A stretch of 64,000 bases of DNA from NCBI RefSeq assembly GCF_023757625.1, contig NZ_JALGBZ010000002.1:620001-684000 (forward strand). The letters run 5' to 3'. The translations under genes were made by a program, and so were the position numbers. Source of the stretch: Halomonas sp. S3-1-1. GTDB lineage: Bacteria > Pseudomonadota > Gammaproteobacteria > Pseudomonadales > Halomonadaceae. Below are positions 26,368 through 35,244 of the stretch, one piece after another. The notes below the pieces were generated by a model. It saw only the letters and a list, made by a program, of their open reading frames with translations. It searched no databases and was not told the DNA's origin. Positions within the stretch are counted from its first letter, which is position 1. The number at the start of each line of letters is the position of its first letter.

Positions 26368-28707
26368 ATGGATGTTAATCAACGGATTATTTCGCGCTTG
26401 GCCGACGAGCTTGGCGTGAAAACGCAGCAGGTCAGCGCCACGGTGGCGCTTTTGGACGAAGGCGCGACGGTTCCTTTTATCGCCCGCTACCGGAAGGAAG
26501 TCACCGGGGCGCTGGACGACAGCCAGCTTCGAAACCTCGATGAGCGGCTTCGCTATCTGCGCGAGCTCGAGGAGCGCCGTAGCGCGGTGATCAGTGCCAT
26601 CGACGAGCAGGGCAAGCTCGATGGCCCGCTGAAAGCGCGCATCGACGCCGCGGACACCAAGCAGCGGCTGGAAGACCTTTACCTGCCGTTCAAGAAAAAG
26701 CGCCGCACCAAGGCGCAGATCGCCCGCGAAGCCGGGCTCGAACCGCTGGCGGACGCGCTGCTGGCCGATCCGACGCTTGACCCCGAGCAAGAGGCGCAGA
26801 GCTATCTGCGCGCCGCCGAGGGTGAAACGCCGGCCATCGAAGACGCCAAGGCCGCCCTCGACGGCGCCAAGCAGATCCTCATGGAGCGCTTTGCCGAAGA
26901 CCCGGAACTCATTGGCCAGCTGCGAGAGCGGCTTTGGAGCGAGGGCGAGCTCAGCGCGCGGATGCTCGACGGTAAGGAGCACGAAGGCGCCAAGTTCTCC
27001 GACTACTTCGAACACGACGAAAAACTCGCCAAGGTGCCCTCCCATCGCGCGCTTGCCATGTTCCGCGGGCGCAACGAAGGCGTGCTGAGCCTCGCCATTC
27101 GTCTGCCGGGTGAAGACGAGGCGCCGGTGCACCCGGCCCAAGTGGCTATCGCGAAGCAGGTTGGCGTTCGTGACGAAGGGCGCGCGGCGGACAAGTGGCT
27201 GATGGAGGTGGTGCGCTGGACCTGGCGGGTGAAACTCTACACCGCACTCGAGACCGAGCTTTTGGGCCGGCTACGCGAGCAGGCCGAACAGACCGCCATC
27301 GACGTATTCGCCGCTAACCTCAAGGATCTGCTGCTGGCCGCCCCGGCGGGGCAGAAGGTCACGCTGGCGCTGGACCCGGGCCTGCGCACCGGCTGCAAGG
27401 TCGCAGTGGTGGACGCTACGGGCCAGTTCGTCGATCAGGCGACCATCTACCCTCACGCGCCGCAAAACCGTTGGGACGAGTCGCTGGCAGAACTCACTAA
27501 ACTGATCAAACGCCATAATGTCGAGCTGATCGCGGTGGGCAACGGCACCGCCAGCCGCGAAACCGACAAGCTCGCCGGCGAGCTGGTGAAAGCCCTGGCG
27601 CCGAACCAGCGCCTGAGCAAGGTGATGGTGTCCGAGGCGGGCGCTTCGGTCTACTCGGCATCCGAGTACGCCTCGCGCGAGCTCCCGGAGCTCGACGTCA
27701 CCGTGCGCGGCGCGGTTTCCATCGCCCGGCGCCTTCAGGATCCGCTCGCAGAGCTTGTGAAAATCGAGCCTAAGTCGATCGGCGTGGGCCAGTATCAGCA
27801 CGATGTCTCACAAGTGCAGCTCTCCAAAAGCCTGGAGGCCGTGATCGAGGACTGCGTGAACGCGGTCGGGGTGGATCTCAACACAGCCTCCAGCGCTCTT
27901 TTATCGCGGGTGGCCGGGCTCTCCGCGGTGATCGCCGAAAACATCGTTTCCCAGCGTAACCAGCACGGGGCGTTCAAGAGCCGCAAGGCGCTACTGGACG
28001 TCAGCCGGTTAGGGCCGAAAACCTTCGAGCAGTGCGCCGGCTTTCTGCGTATTCACGGCGCCGAGAACCCGCTGGACGCCAGCGGCGTTCACCCGGAGGC
28101 CTATACGGTGGTCGAGCGCATCGCGCACGAAACCGGGCGCGAAGTGAAAGGGCTGATCGGCGATAGCCAGACGCTCAAGGGGTTGAACCCGGCGACCTTC
28201 GCCGATGAGCGCTTCGGCGTGCCGACGATCAGTGACATTTTCAAGGAGTTGGACAAGCCTGGCCGCGACCCGCGCCCGGAGTTCAAGGCCGCGGAGTTCC
28301 GCGAAGGCGTCGAGAAACTCAGCGACCTTCGACCGGCCATGATTCTCGAAGGCACGGTCACCAACGTTACCCACTTCGGCGCGTTCGTGGATATCGGCGT
28401 GCATCAGGATGGCTTGGTGCATATCTCGGCGCTTTCGGATAAATACGTCGAAGACCCAAGAACCGTCGTGAAGGCCGGCGATATCGTCACCGTAAAAGTG
28501 ATGAGCGTAGATATTCCACGAAAGCGCATCGGGCTTTCCATGCGCTTAAGCGATGAAATCGAAAGCGAGGGTGGCGCGAGCGAGCTGCGTGAGAAAAAAG
28601 CCTTGAGGGCGCCAAAAGGCGGGCGCAATCAACGTGATAAGCCCGCCTCTGATAACTCGATGGGCGCGCTCGGGGCGGCGCTTTTGAAAGCGAAGCAGGG
28701 CAAATAG
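26368..28707 (+). CDS. tex: Transcription accessory protein Tex (S1 RNA-binding)
   Basis: A 779-residue nucleic-acid-binding protein. An N-terminal helical Tex domain starts [20 protein letters not shown] YqgF/RNase H-like fold follows in the middle ([18 protein letters not shown]). Then come a helix-hairpin-helix region ([15 protein letters not shown]) and a C-terminal S1 domain ([20 protein letters not shown]) before a short basic tail. The open frame starts at 26215, but the family N-terminus corresponds to ATG 26368. Tex is involved in transcription and RNA metabolism in many bacteria. Confidence 0.94.
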   Translation: MDVNQRIISRLADELGVKTQQVSATVALLDEGATVPFIARYRKEVTGALDDSQLRNLDERLRYLRELEERRSAVISAIDEQGKLDGPLKARIDAADTKQRLEDLYLPFKKKRRTKAQIAREAGLEPLADALLADPTLDPEQEAQSYLRAAEGETPAIEDAKAALDGAKQILMERFAEDPELIGQLRERLWSEGELSARMLDGKEHEGAKFSDYFEHDEKLAKVPSHRALAMFRGRNEGVLSLAIRLPGEDEAPVHPAQVAIAKQVGVRDEGRAADKWLMEVVRWTWRVKLYTALETELLGRLREQAEQTAIDVFAANLKDLLLAAPAGQKVTLALDPGLRTGCKVAVVDATGQFVDQATIYPHAPQNRWDESLAELTKLIKRHNVELIAVGNGTASRETDKLAGELVKALAPNQRLSKVMVSEAGASVYSASEYASRELPELDVTVRGAVSIARRLQDPLAELVKIEPKSIGVGQYQHDVSQVQLSKSLEAVIEDCVNAVGVDLNTASSALLSRVAGLSAVIAENIVSQRNQHGAFKSRKALLDVSRLGPKTFEQCAGFLRIHGAENPLDASGVHPEAYTVVERIAHETGREVKGLIGDSQTLKGLNPATFADERFGVPTISDIFKELDKPGRDPRPEFKAAEFREGVEKLSDLRPAMILEGTVTNVTHFGAFVDIGVHQDGLVHISALSDKYVEDPRTVVKAGDIVTVKVMSVDIPRKRIGLSMRLSDEIESEGGASELREKKALRAPKGGRNQRDKPASDNSMGALGAALLKAKQGK

Positions 28708-28833
28708 TCGCGCGCCTTGAATAATTCGCTCATCGCGCCATATTCTTGGTGCTATTGAGGGCTAGCCTGATGGCAATACCCGTAGACTTTACCAGGGCCC
28801 GATCATGGGGCCTTTCGACAAGGAGTGTTCGTT

Positions 28834-30474
28834 TTGGCTGAGCCACTCACTGTGCCTACCTCGCTGACCGCCCAGATCGAGCGCCTGTTGCCAAGCGCAC
28901 GCTTGGGGCGGTTGGGGCGGCTGCGGCGTGGACTGGAAAAAGAAGGGCTGCGGGTTGATAAAGAGGGCCATATCGCTCAGACGCCGCACCCGGCCGGGCT
29001 TGGCTCGAAGCTGACCCACCCGCACATCACCACCGACTACTCTGAATCGCTTTTGGAGTACATCACGCCGGTCTATACAGAGCCGCGCGAGGCGCTGGCG
29101 TTTTTATCCGATCTGCACACCTTTACCTACCAGCATCTGGACAACGAATGGATCTGGCCGGGCAGCATGCCGTCCAGGCTTTCGGGTAACGACAGCGTTC
29201 CCATCGCCGACTACGGCACCTCGAATGTCGGCACGATGAAGCATGTCTATCGCAAGGGGCTGGACGTGCGCTACGGGCGCATCATGCAAGCCATTGCCGG
29301 GGTGCACTACAACGTGTCGCTGCCCGAGGACATGTGGCACGCGCTGCGCGAGCTCGAGAAAGCGACGAACATTCCGTTCAACGACTACCGCTCGACGCGC
29401 TATTTCGGCATGATCCGCCATTTTCGCCGCCATAGCTGGCTGCTGTTGTACCTGTTCGGCGCCTCGCCTGCGATCGACAAGAGCTTTTTACCGGAAGGCA
29501 AGGTACCGGAGAAGCTCGCCCCGCTGGGTGACGACACCTATTTCGCCGAGTACGCCACGACGCTTCGAATGTCGGACTTGGGCTATCAGAACAAGGTCCA
29601 GGAGCAGCTCAAGATCTGCTTCAACTCGCTGTCGAACTACGTCAACACGCTGCGTCACGCGATCTCCTCGCCCTGGCCGGACTACGAGAAGCTCGGTGTG
29701 AACGTCGATGGCGACTGGCGCCAGCTCAATGCCAATATCCTGCAGATCGAGAACGAGTACTACAGCGATATTCGCCCCAAGCGTGTCGCCAAACACAACG
29801 AAACGCCGAGCCAGGCGCTCGAGGCGCGTGGCGTCGAGTACATCGAAGTGCGCTGTCTGGATTTGAACCCCTTCGATGCCCTCGGCGTGACCGAAGATCA
29901 GATGCGCTTCGTCGACGTGTTCCTGCTGTGGTGTCTTTTGAGCGACAGCCCCTGGATTTCCGATGAGGAGTGCGACCGCCTAGATGACAACCGCCGGCTG
30001 GTGGTCGAGCGCGGCCGCGACCCGGCGCTAACGCTTACGCGCGACGGTGAATCGATTTCGCTACCTGACTGGGGCGAGCAGATTGTCGCCGAGATGGGTG
30101 AGGTCGCGCGCCTGCTCGACGCGGTGGAGGAGAGCGCGCCGCATCAGGCCGCGCTGGATGCGTTGGCGCCGAGGCTGCGAAATCCCGAGCTCACGCCGTC
30201 AGGGCAGCTGCTGGCGCGCTTGAAAGAGGGCAACGGTTCGCTCAGCGATACGCTGCTGTCACTTGCCAAGGAGCAGAAACAGTCGCTGGGCTCAAGCCCC
30301 ATGCTGCGCTCGCGCGAGGCGCTGCTGGATCAGCTGATCGAAACTTCGCACCAGCAGCAGCGCGATATCGAAGCCGCCGAAACCGAATCGTTTAGCGATT
30401 TCATCGAGCACTACTTCACCAAAGCGCGCGAAATGCGAGGCTTTTCGTCGATTACGTCCGAGGAACTGGAATGA
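28834..30474 (+). CDS. gshA: Glutamate-cysteine ligase
   Basis: A 546-residue gammaproteobacterial GshA, which makes gamma-glutamylcysteine, the first step of glutathione synthesis. N-terminal LRRGLEKEGLRV, then HITTDYSESLLEYITP and GGNDSVP-like SGNDSVPIADYG are family patterns. I place the start at TTG 28834: AAGGAG at 28820-28825 sits 8 bases upstream, whereas the GTG at 28825 begins within that site. It overlaps dsbB by four bases (ATGA), linking thiol synthesis and disulfide formation on one transcript. Confidence 0.92.
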   Translation: MAEPLTVPTSLTAQIERLLPSARLGRLGRLRRGLEKEGLRVDKEGHIAQTPHPAGLGSKLTHPHITTDYSESLLEYITPVYTEPREALAFLSDLHTFTYQHLDNEWIWPGSMPSRLSGNDSVPIADYGTSNVGTMKHVYRKGLDVRYGRIMQAIAGVHYNVSLPEDMWHALRELEKATNIPFNDYRSTRYFGMIRHFRRHSWLLLYLFGASPAIDKSFLPEGKVPEKLAPLGDDTYFAEYATTLRMSDLGYQNKVQEQLKICFNSLSNYVNTLRHAISSPWPDYEKLGVNVDGDWRQLNANILQIENEYYSDIRPKRVAKHNETPSQALEARGVEYIEVRCLDLNPFDALGVTEDQMRFVDVFLLWCLLSDSPWISDEECDRLDDNRRLVVERGRDPALTLTRDGESISLPDWGEQIVAEMGEVARLLDAVEESAPHQAALDALAPRLRNPELTPSGQLLARLKEGNGSLSDTLLSLAKEQKQSLGSSPMLRSREALLDQLIETSHQQQRDIEAAETESFSDFIEHYFTKAREMRGFSSITSEELE

Positions 30475-30971
30475 CCCCTTCCTTCATTCGGCCCACTGCC
30501 TGGGCCGGTGTCGCTTTTTGCGTACTCATGATGACCGTGGCGCTGATGCTGGAGCACGTGGTGGGGCTCGAGCCCTGCCCGCTGTGCATCTTTCAACGGG
30601 TAGCGGTGATCGCGGCGGGGCTAGTGCTGCTGCTGGCCGCGCTGCACAACCCGAAAGGCACGGTGGGCAAGAGCGTGTACGGCGTGCTGGGCCTTGCCGC
30701 CGTGGCCACTGGGGCGTTCATCGCCGGGCGCCACGTGTGGCTTCAGCACCTGCCGCCCAGCGAAGTGCCTTCCTGCGGGCCGGGGCTCGATTACATGATG
30801 GACATCCTGCCAATGCGGGAGGTCGTCTCCATGGTGCTCACCGGCTCCGGCGAGTGTGCCAATATCGACTTCACCTTTTTGGGGCTCTCGCTACCGGCCT
30901 GGACGCTCATCGGCTTTCTGATCCTCGCCATCGCGCCGCTGCGCATGCTGTGGTTGGCCTATAAGCGCTGA
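30471..30971 (+). CDS. dsbB: Disulfide bond formation protein DsbB
   Basis: A 166-residue inner-membrane protein with four hydrophobic segments that reoxidises DsbA and passes electrons to quinone. Both essential periplasmic cysteine pairs are present: C36-P-L-C39 and C102 with C129. It is coupled to gshA. No dsbA is in the window, but a DsbG-like protein is at 5409-6182. Confidence 0.94.
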   Translation: MTPSFIRPTAWAGVAFCVLMMTVALMLEHVVGLEPCPLCIFQRVAVIAAGLVLLLAALHNPKGTVGKSVYGVLGLAAVATGAFIAGRHVWLQHLPPSEVPSCGPGLDYMMDILPMREVVSMVLTGSGECANIDFTFLGLSLPAWTLIGFLILAIAPLRMLWLAYKR

Positions 30972-31022
30972 TCGACCGGCCGGGTTGATGAATCGACAAC
31001 AACCAACAAAAGGAAACGTGGC

Positions 31023-31871
31023 GTGCCATATCGCGATTTTGCTACGCAGGAAGAAATCGACCGGGCTTACGATACCATGCAGGGGCGCGACCCTAGCCAG
31101 CTCGCCAAGGCGTGGCTTGAGCGCAGCGACGTTTCCCGGTCGCGCCATCGTGTGACGCTGGATCGCGCGTATGGCCCCTCGTTGGCCGAGCGCATGGATA
31201 TCTTTCATGCAGAAGGTCCCGCGGCCCCGGTGCATATTTTCTACCATGGCGGCTTTTGGCGCGCACTAAGCCATCGGGAGTTCAGTTTTGTCGTCGATAG
31301 TTTGGTGGCGGCCGGGATCACGGTGGCGGTGGTCAACTATGCGCTGTGTCCGCAGGTGCGTTTCAGTGAGCTGGTTCGGCAAAATCAGGCGGCTCTGGCA
31401 CACATCCATCGACACGCCGACGAGCTTCAAATCGACCCGAATCAGCTGAGTATCTCGGGCCACTCGGCGGGGGGGCATATCTGCGCCATGCTGGTCACCA
31501 CGGATTGGGAGGGGATGTTCGGACTGCCCGCCGACGTGATTCGCGGAGCGCTATGTATCAGCGGACTTTTCGATTTGCGTCCCTTCCCCTGGTCCGGACT
31601 TCAGCCCAAGCTTCAACTGACCGGCCGGGATGTCGAGGAGTTCAGCCCCTTGTGGCGCTCGCCTTGCGTTCAGGCGCCCATGCACCTGGTGGTCGGCGGC
31701 CAGGAAACTGAAGAGTTCCAGCGCCAGACGACGGCATATGCGCGTCATCTGGAGCAGGAAGGCCTCTCGGTCGAGCTGCACCTGCTGGAAGAGGATGACC
31801 ACTTCTCGGTGCTCGAGCACTACCTCGATGGCCGCTTTGTGGATTGGATAAAAGCGTTTCACGCGCTCTAA
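31023..31871 (+). CDS. Alpha/beta hydrolase, arylformamidase-like
   Basis: A 282-residue alpha/beta hydrolase. Visible features are the oxyanion-hole motif HGGFW (75-79), nucleophile elbow GHSAGG with S148, and a catalytic histidine candidate H260 in EEDDHFSV. HGGxW plus GHSAGxH is typical of arylformamidase/kynurenine formamidase (AFMID-like) enzymes, which release formate from N-formylkynurenine. Start is GTG 31023 with AAAAGGAA upstream. It is convergent with the anthranilate operon, so an N-formyl aryl amine substrate is a reasonable guess, but esterase activity is equally compatible. Confidence 0.75.
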   Translation: MPYRDFATQEEIDRAYDTMQGRDPSQLAKAWLERSDVSRSRHRVTLDRAYGPSLAERMDIFHAEGPAAPVHIFYHGGFWRALSHREFSFVVDSLVAAGITVAVVNYALCPQVRFSELVRQNQAALAHIHRHADELQIDPNQLSISGHSAGGHICAMLVTTDWEGMFGLPADVIRGALCISGLFDLRPFPWSGLQPKLQLTGRDVEEFSPLWRSPCVQAPMHLVVGGQETEEFQRQTTAYARHLEQEGLSVELHLLEEDDHFSVLEHYLDGRFVDWIKAFHAL

Positions 31872-31877
31872 CGGAAA

Positions 31878-31918
31878 GCCGTGACGCTCTGACGAACGCT
31901 AATCAGGACCGTCACGGC
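31878..31918. terminator. Weak inverted repeat between convergent hydrolase and Rid genes
   Basis: GCCGTGACG and CGTCACGGC are exact complements around a 23-nt loop. No T-run follows, so it may be a weak or rho-assisted end for both transcripts. Confidence 0.35.
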
Positions 31919-31924
31919 GGGTAT

Positions 31925-32338
31925 TCAGGGGCCTGGGATGACCGCCGTGGCCTCGATTTCCACTTTGGCCTGGTCCTCGACCAGGCCCGCCACCTGCACC
32001 ATGGTCATCGCCGGAAAATGCTTGCCGAGCACGTTGCGATAGGCCGCGCCCACCTCCTTGAGACGCGCCAGGTACTCATGTTTGTCCGTGACGTACCAGG
32101 TCAAGCGCACGATATGCGCCGGGCCCGCGTCGGCTTCCTCGAGCACCGTCACGATATTGGTCAGTGCCTGTTGGACCTGACCGACGAAATCATCGGTTTC
32201 GAATAGCTGGTCGGCGTTCCAGCCGATCTGCCCGCCTACGAACACGGTTTGGCCCGAGGCCATCACACCATTGGCGTAGCCGACGGCGGATTTCCAGTGA
32301 GAAGGGTGTAGAAGTTGGTGAAGCGTGGCGTCGCTCAT
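31925..32338 (-). CDS. Rid (YjgF/YER057c/UK114) family protein lacking the deaminase arginine
   Basis: A 137-residue Rid-fold protein, last gene of the anthranilate operon. The ends match the family (VFVGGQIGWN ... KVEIEATAV). The arginine that binds substrate carboxylate in RidA (Arg105 in E. coli, within PARSCVEVA) is replaced by Met111 here (PAMTMVQVA). Standard 2-aminoacrylate deaminase activity is therefore doubtful. The ATG at 32338 overlaps the thioesterase stop by four bases. In this operon it could act on enamine or imine intermediates made from 2-aminobenzoyl-CoA, an inference. A role as 2-aminomuconate-deaminase-like enzyme is another option. Confidence 0.85.
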   Translation of the reverse strand: MSDATLHQLLHPSHWKSAVGYANGVMASGQTVFVGGQIGWNADQLFETDDFVGQVQQALTNIVTVLEEADAGPAHIVRLTWYVTDKHEYLARLKEVGAAYRNVLGKHFPAMTMVQVAGLVEDQAKVEIEATAVIPGP

Positions 32339-32757
32339 GAGGGCTGTCCTTGTACGTTGTCGACGGTGATGTGCTGGCGTATTGCATCTGTCCAGGGCAT
32401 TGATTTGCCACTGTTTAAATCCATGAAAACCAGAGTCGAGCGGCTGGTCAAGCGCTTTTGCTCGCCGCATCGGGCGCTGATCTCGAGAGTGAGACTGCTG
32501 CGGCCGATGGCGTGAACCGAGAGCTCGAAATGAAGCACCTCGCCCAGGCGGCTCGGTGCATGAAATTGGGTTTCGATGGAGGCGGTGGGTACGCCGGTCA
32601 TATCCTCCACGTGCAGGCGGTTGAAGTCGTGGTGGACGACGTCGGCAAACCAGTCCTCGATCACCGAATTGATCATCTCGAAGTAGCGCGGATAGAACAC
32701 GATCCCGGCAGGATCGCAGTGCTGAAAACGGATCTTTCGCTGTGTGCTGAATGGCAT
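32335..32757 (-). CDS. Hotdog-fold acyl-CoA thioesterase (4HBT family)
   Basis: A 140-residue 4-hydroxybenzoyl-CoA thioesterase-type hotdog protein. The active-site aspartate lies in FQHCDPAGIVFYPRYFEM near residue 15, as in the Pseudomonas 4HBT class. The start MPFSTQRK at 32757 fits the family; the frame extends upstream without reason. Likely role in the operon: release of CoA from stalled aromatic or alicyclic thioesters, or a step in product formation. It overlaps the Rid gene downstream and lies 25 bp after livF. Confidence 0.85.
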   Translation of the reverse strand: MPFSTQRKIRFQHCDPAGIVFYPRYFEMINSVIEDWFADVVHHDFNRLHVEDMTGVPTASIETQFHAPSRLGEVLHFELSVHAIGRSSLTLEISARCGEQKRLTSRSTLVFMDLNSGKSMPWTDAIRQHITVDNVQGQPS

Positions 32758-32782
32758 GGTATGTCTCTTCTTTGAACTCGCG

Positions 32783-33463
32783 CTACACGCCCAGGTAACG
32801 ATCGCGGACAGCGCCATCCAGCGCTGCGGGCCGGTCGTTCCACACGGTGCGCCCTTTTTCCAGAATGGTGCAGCGATCGGCGATGGGTAGTATTTCGCTC
32901 AACGACTTGTCGACCAGCAGGGTGGATTGCCCTTGGTCCTTGAGCAGCCGGATCGCCCGCCAGATTTCCTGGCGAATGACCGGCGCCAATCCTTCGGTCG
33001 CCTCGTCAAGCACCAGCAGCCGGGGGTTGGTCATCAGCGCTCGACCGATGGCCAACATTTGCTGCTCGCCGCCGGACAGAGTTTTCGCCCTTTGAGAGCG
33101 GCGCTCCTCCAGGCGAGGAAACAGCGCTTCCACCTTTGCGAGCGTCCACTCGCCCGGGCGGGCCGTGACCTGCAGGTTTTCGCGCACCGACAGGTTGGGA
33201 AAACAGCGTCGTCCCTCGGGCACCAGCCCGAGCCCCGCTTTGGCGATACGGTAAGCGGGAAGGCGGCGTAAATTCTGCGATTCGAACTCGATGCAGCCCC
33301 GGCTTGCGGGCGTCAGGCCAAAGATCGAGCGGATGGTCGTGGTTTTGCCCATGCCGTTGCGGCCCATCAACGCGACCATCTCACCCGAATTGACCTCGAG
33401 ATCTACGCCGAAAAGTGCCTGTGAAGGGCCGTAGAACGTTTCGATTTCGGCAACCTTAAGCAT
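32783..33463 (-). CDS. livF: Liv-type ABC transporter ATPase LivF
   Basis: A 226-residue ATPase of the branched-chain amino acid type importer. Walker A GRNGMGKT, signature LSGGEQQ and Walker B RLLVLDEA are present. It overlaps livG by 8 bases. Operon position between CoA-pathway genes suggests uptake of an aromatic acid such as anthranilate rather than leucine. Confidence 0.9.
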   Translation of the reverse strand: MLKVAEIETFYGPSQALFGVDLEVNSGEMVALMGRNGMGKTTTIRSIFGLTPASRGCIEFESQNLRRLPAYRIAKAGLGLVPEGRRCFPNLSVRENLQVTARPGEWTLAKVEALFPRLEERRSQRAKTLSGGEQQMLAIGRALMTNPRLLVLDEATEGLAPVIRQEIWRAIRLLKDQGQSTLLVDKSLSEILPIADRCTILEKGRTVWNDRPAALDGAVRDRYLGV

Positions 33464-34208
33464 CGCAGTCTCCCAGGTAGGCTTCCCGAACGAGCGGGTC
33501 GTGGCGGATCGCGTGGCTATCGCCCTGGGCGATGATGCTGCCCGATACCAGCACCGAGATTCGATCGGCCAGTCGAAATACCGCTTCCATATCGTGTTCG
33601 ATCAGAAGGATTGGCACGTCACGCTTGAGCGCCTCCAGCAGCTCGGTCAGCCTGGCCGACCCTTCAGGCCCGAGACCCGCCATGGGCTCATCGAGCAGCA
33701 GGGCGCGCGGTTTGAGGGCCAGCGCGCAGGCAACCTCCACCTGGCGGCGCTCGCCGTGGGAAAGCTCCGATACCGGCGTCCACGCGCGATGGCCAAGCTG
33801 CATGTGCTCAAGCGCCTCCAGGGCGGGCGCAAGCAGCGCTTCGTCTCGGGCAACGGGTTTGAAGAACCGGAAACTGTGGCCCTGCAGCGCCTGTACGCTC
33901 ATCATCACGTTGCGCATGACCGATAGCGGCTCGGCCAGCGAAGAGACCTGAAAACTGCGCCCCAGCCCCAGGCGGGCACGCTGGGCTACGCTCAGATTGG
34001 TGACCGTTTCACCACCCAGCTCAATGCTTCCCTGGTCGGGGCGTATGTGGCCGGCGATCTGGCCGATGAGCGTCGATTTCCCCGCTCCGTTGGGGCCAAT
34101 CAAGGCGTGGATCTCGCCCGGTTCGAGCGCCAGTGAGACATCGTTGGTCGCCTGCAGCGCGCCGAAGTGCTTGTGCAGATGCGTTAGTGAAAGAACGGCG
34201 TCACTCAT
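33456..34208 (-). CDS. livG: Liv-type ABC transporter ATPase LivG
   Basis: A 250-residue ATPase with Walker A GPNGAGKS, signature LSHGERR, Walker B RALLLDEPMAGLG and the C-terminal LivG extension (IAQGDSHAIRHDPLVREAYLG). It pairs with LivF to drive the importer. It overlaps both livM upstream and livF downstream by 8 bases. Confidence 0.92.
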   Translation of the reverse strand: MSDAVLSLTHLHKHFGALQATNDVSLALEPGEIHALIGPNGAGKSTLIGQIAGHIRPDQGSIELGGETVTNLSVAQRARLGLGRSFQVSSLAEPLSVMRNVMMSVQALQGHSFRFFKPVARDEALLAPALEALEHMQLGHRAWTPVSELSHGERRQVEVACALALKPRALLLDEPMAGLGPEGSARLTELLEALKRDVPILLIEHDMEAVFRLADRISVLVSGSIIAQGDSHAIRHDPLVREAYLGDCDA

Positions 34209-35244
34209 TGCGCTCCCTCCCGGCCAGAAACCCCATGACGCCGTGTTTGGCGAACAGCACCACGCCCAGTAGTACGAGACCTAAAAAGAGCTGCCAGTAC
34301 TGGGTGATGCCGCCCAGGAAGGTCTCCATCATGACGAACAGGATCGCACCGGCCAGCGGGCCGTAAAGACGCCCTACGCCGCCTAAAATCACGATCACCA
34401 TCAGCTCACCGGAGAAATGCCAGCTCAGCACGGTCGGGCTTACGAAACCGTTCAGGTCGGCATAGAGAGCGCCGGCAAGCCCGGTAATGGCCGCCGAGAT
34501 GACGAAAGCGACCAGCCTCACCGGATACGGGTTGATACCCGAGGTGGCCAGGCGCACGTCGTTGAGCCTGGCCATGGTGAGCGCGGCCCCGAAGCGCGAC
34601 TTCATCAGTCGGGAGGTCAACGCCATGGCGAGCAGCAGGCCGACGAAGCAGATCAGGAAGTAGTTCAGTGGATCGCTGCTATCCACAAAGGGAAGCGAAT
34701 TGCGCAGGTAGATAGGCAGGCCATCCTCGCCGCCATAGGTAGGCCAGGAGTTGGCGAAGTAGTAGATCATCTGGGCGAAGGCGAGGGTGATCATGATAAA
34801 GTACACCCCAGTCGTGCGCAGCGAAATCGCCCCGATTACCAGCGCCAGCAGAGCACAAAGCAGCGCCGCCGCCAGCCACAGCACCAGCAGGTTGTCGCTA
34901 CCCGGCAGGCTGATCGGCCAGGTCATGAACGGCGTTGCATCGAACGCGTGATAGGCACCGATACCGGCCACGTAGCCGCCCAGGCCGAAATAGGCCGCAT
35001 GACCAAAACTCACCATGCCGCCATAGCCGATGGCCAGATTCAGCCCCACCGCCGCCATGGCGATGATCGTGATTCGCGAAGCCAGGTTGACGTAGTAGAA
35101 CTCGCCCATGACATAGGCAGCCACCGGCAGAATCAGCAGCACCGCCAAAAGCGCGATCTGCACCACGCCCTTGCGGTCGAGGGCACGCTCGTTTCGAGGC
35201 GTCGGCGCCACCTCGGGCGCGGATCGGGAAGTCGTGTTAATCAT
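34201..35244 (-). CDS. livM: Liv-type ABC transporter permease LivM
   Basis: A 347-residue permease with about nine hydrophobic segments and the permease loop GRLYGPLAGAILF near the C-terminus, plus NLAIGYGGMVSFGHAAYFG near residue 70, typical of LivM. It overlaps livH (upstream) and livG by 8 bases each. Confidence 0.92.
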   Translation of the reverse strand: MINTTSRSAPEVAPTPRNERALDRKGVVQIALLAVLLILPVAAYVMGEFYYVNLASRITIIAMAAVGLNLAIGYGGMVSFGHAAYFGLGGYVAGIGAYHAFDATPFMTWPISLPGSDNLLVLWLAAALLCALLALVIGAISLRTTGVYFIMITLAFAQMIYYFANSWPTYGGEDGLPIYLRNSLPFVDSSDPLNYFLICFVGLLLAMALTSRLMKSRFGAALTMARLNDVRLATSGINPYPVRLVAFVISAAITGLAGALYADLNGFVSPTVLSWHFSGELMVIVILGGVGRLYGPLAGAILFVMMETFLGGITQYWQLFLGLVLLGVVLFAKHGVMGFLAGRERNE

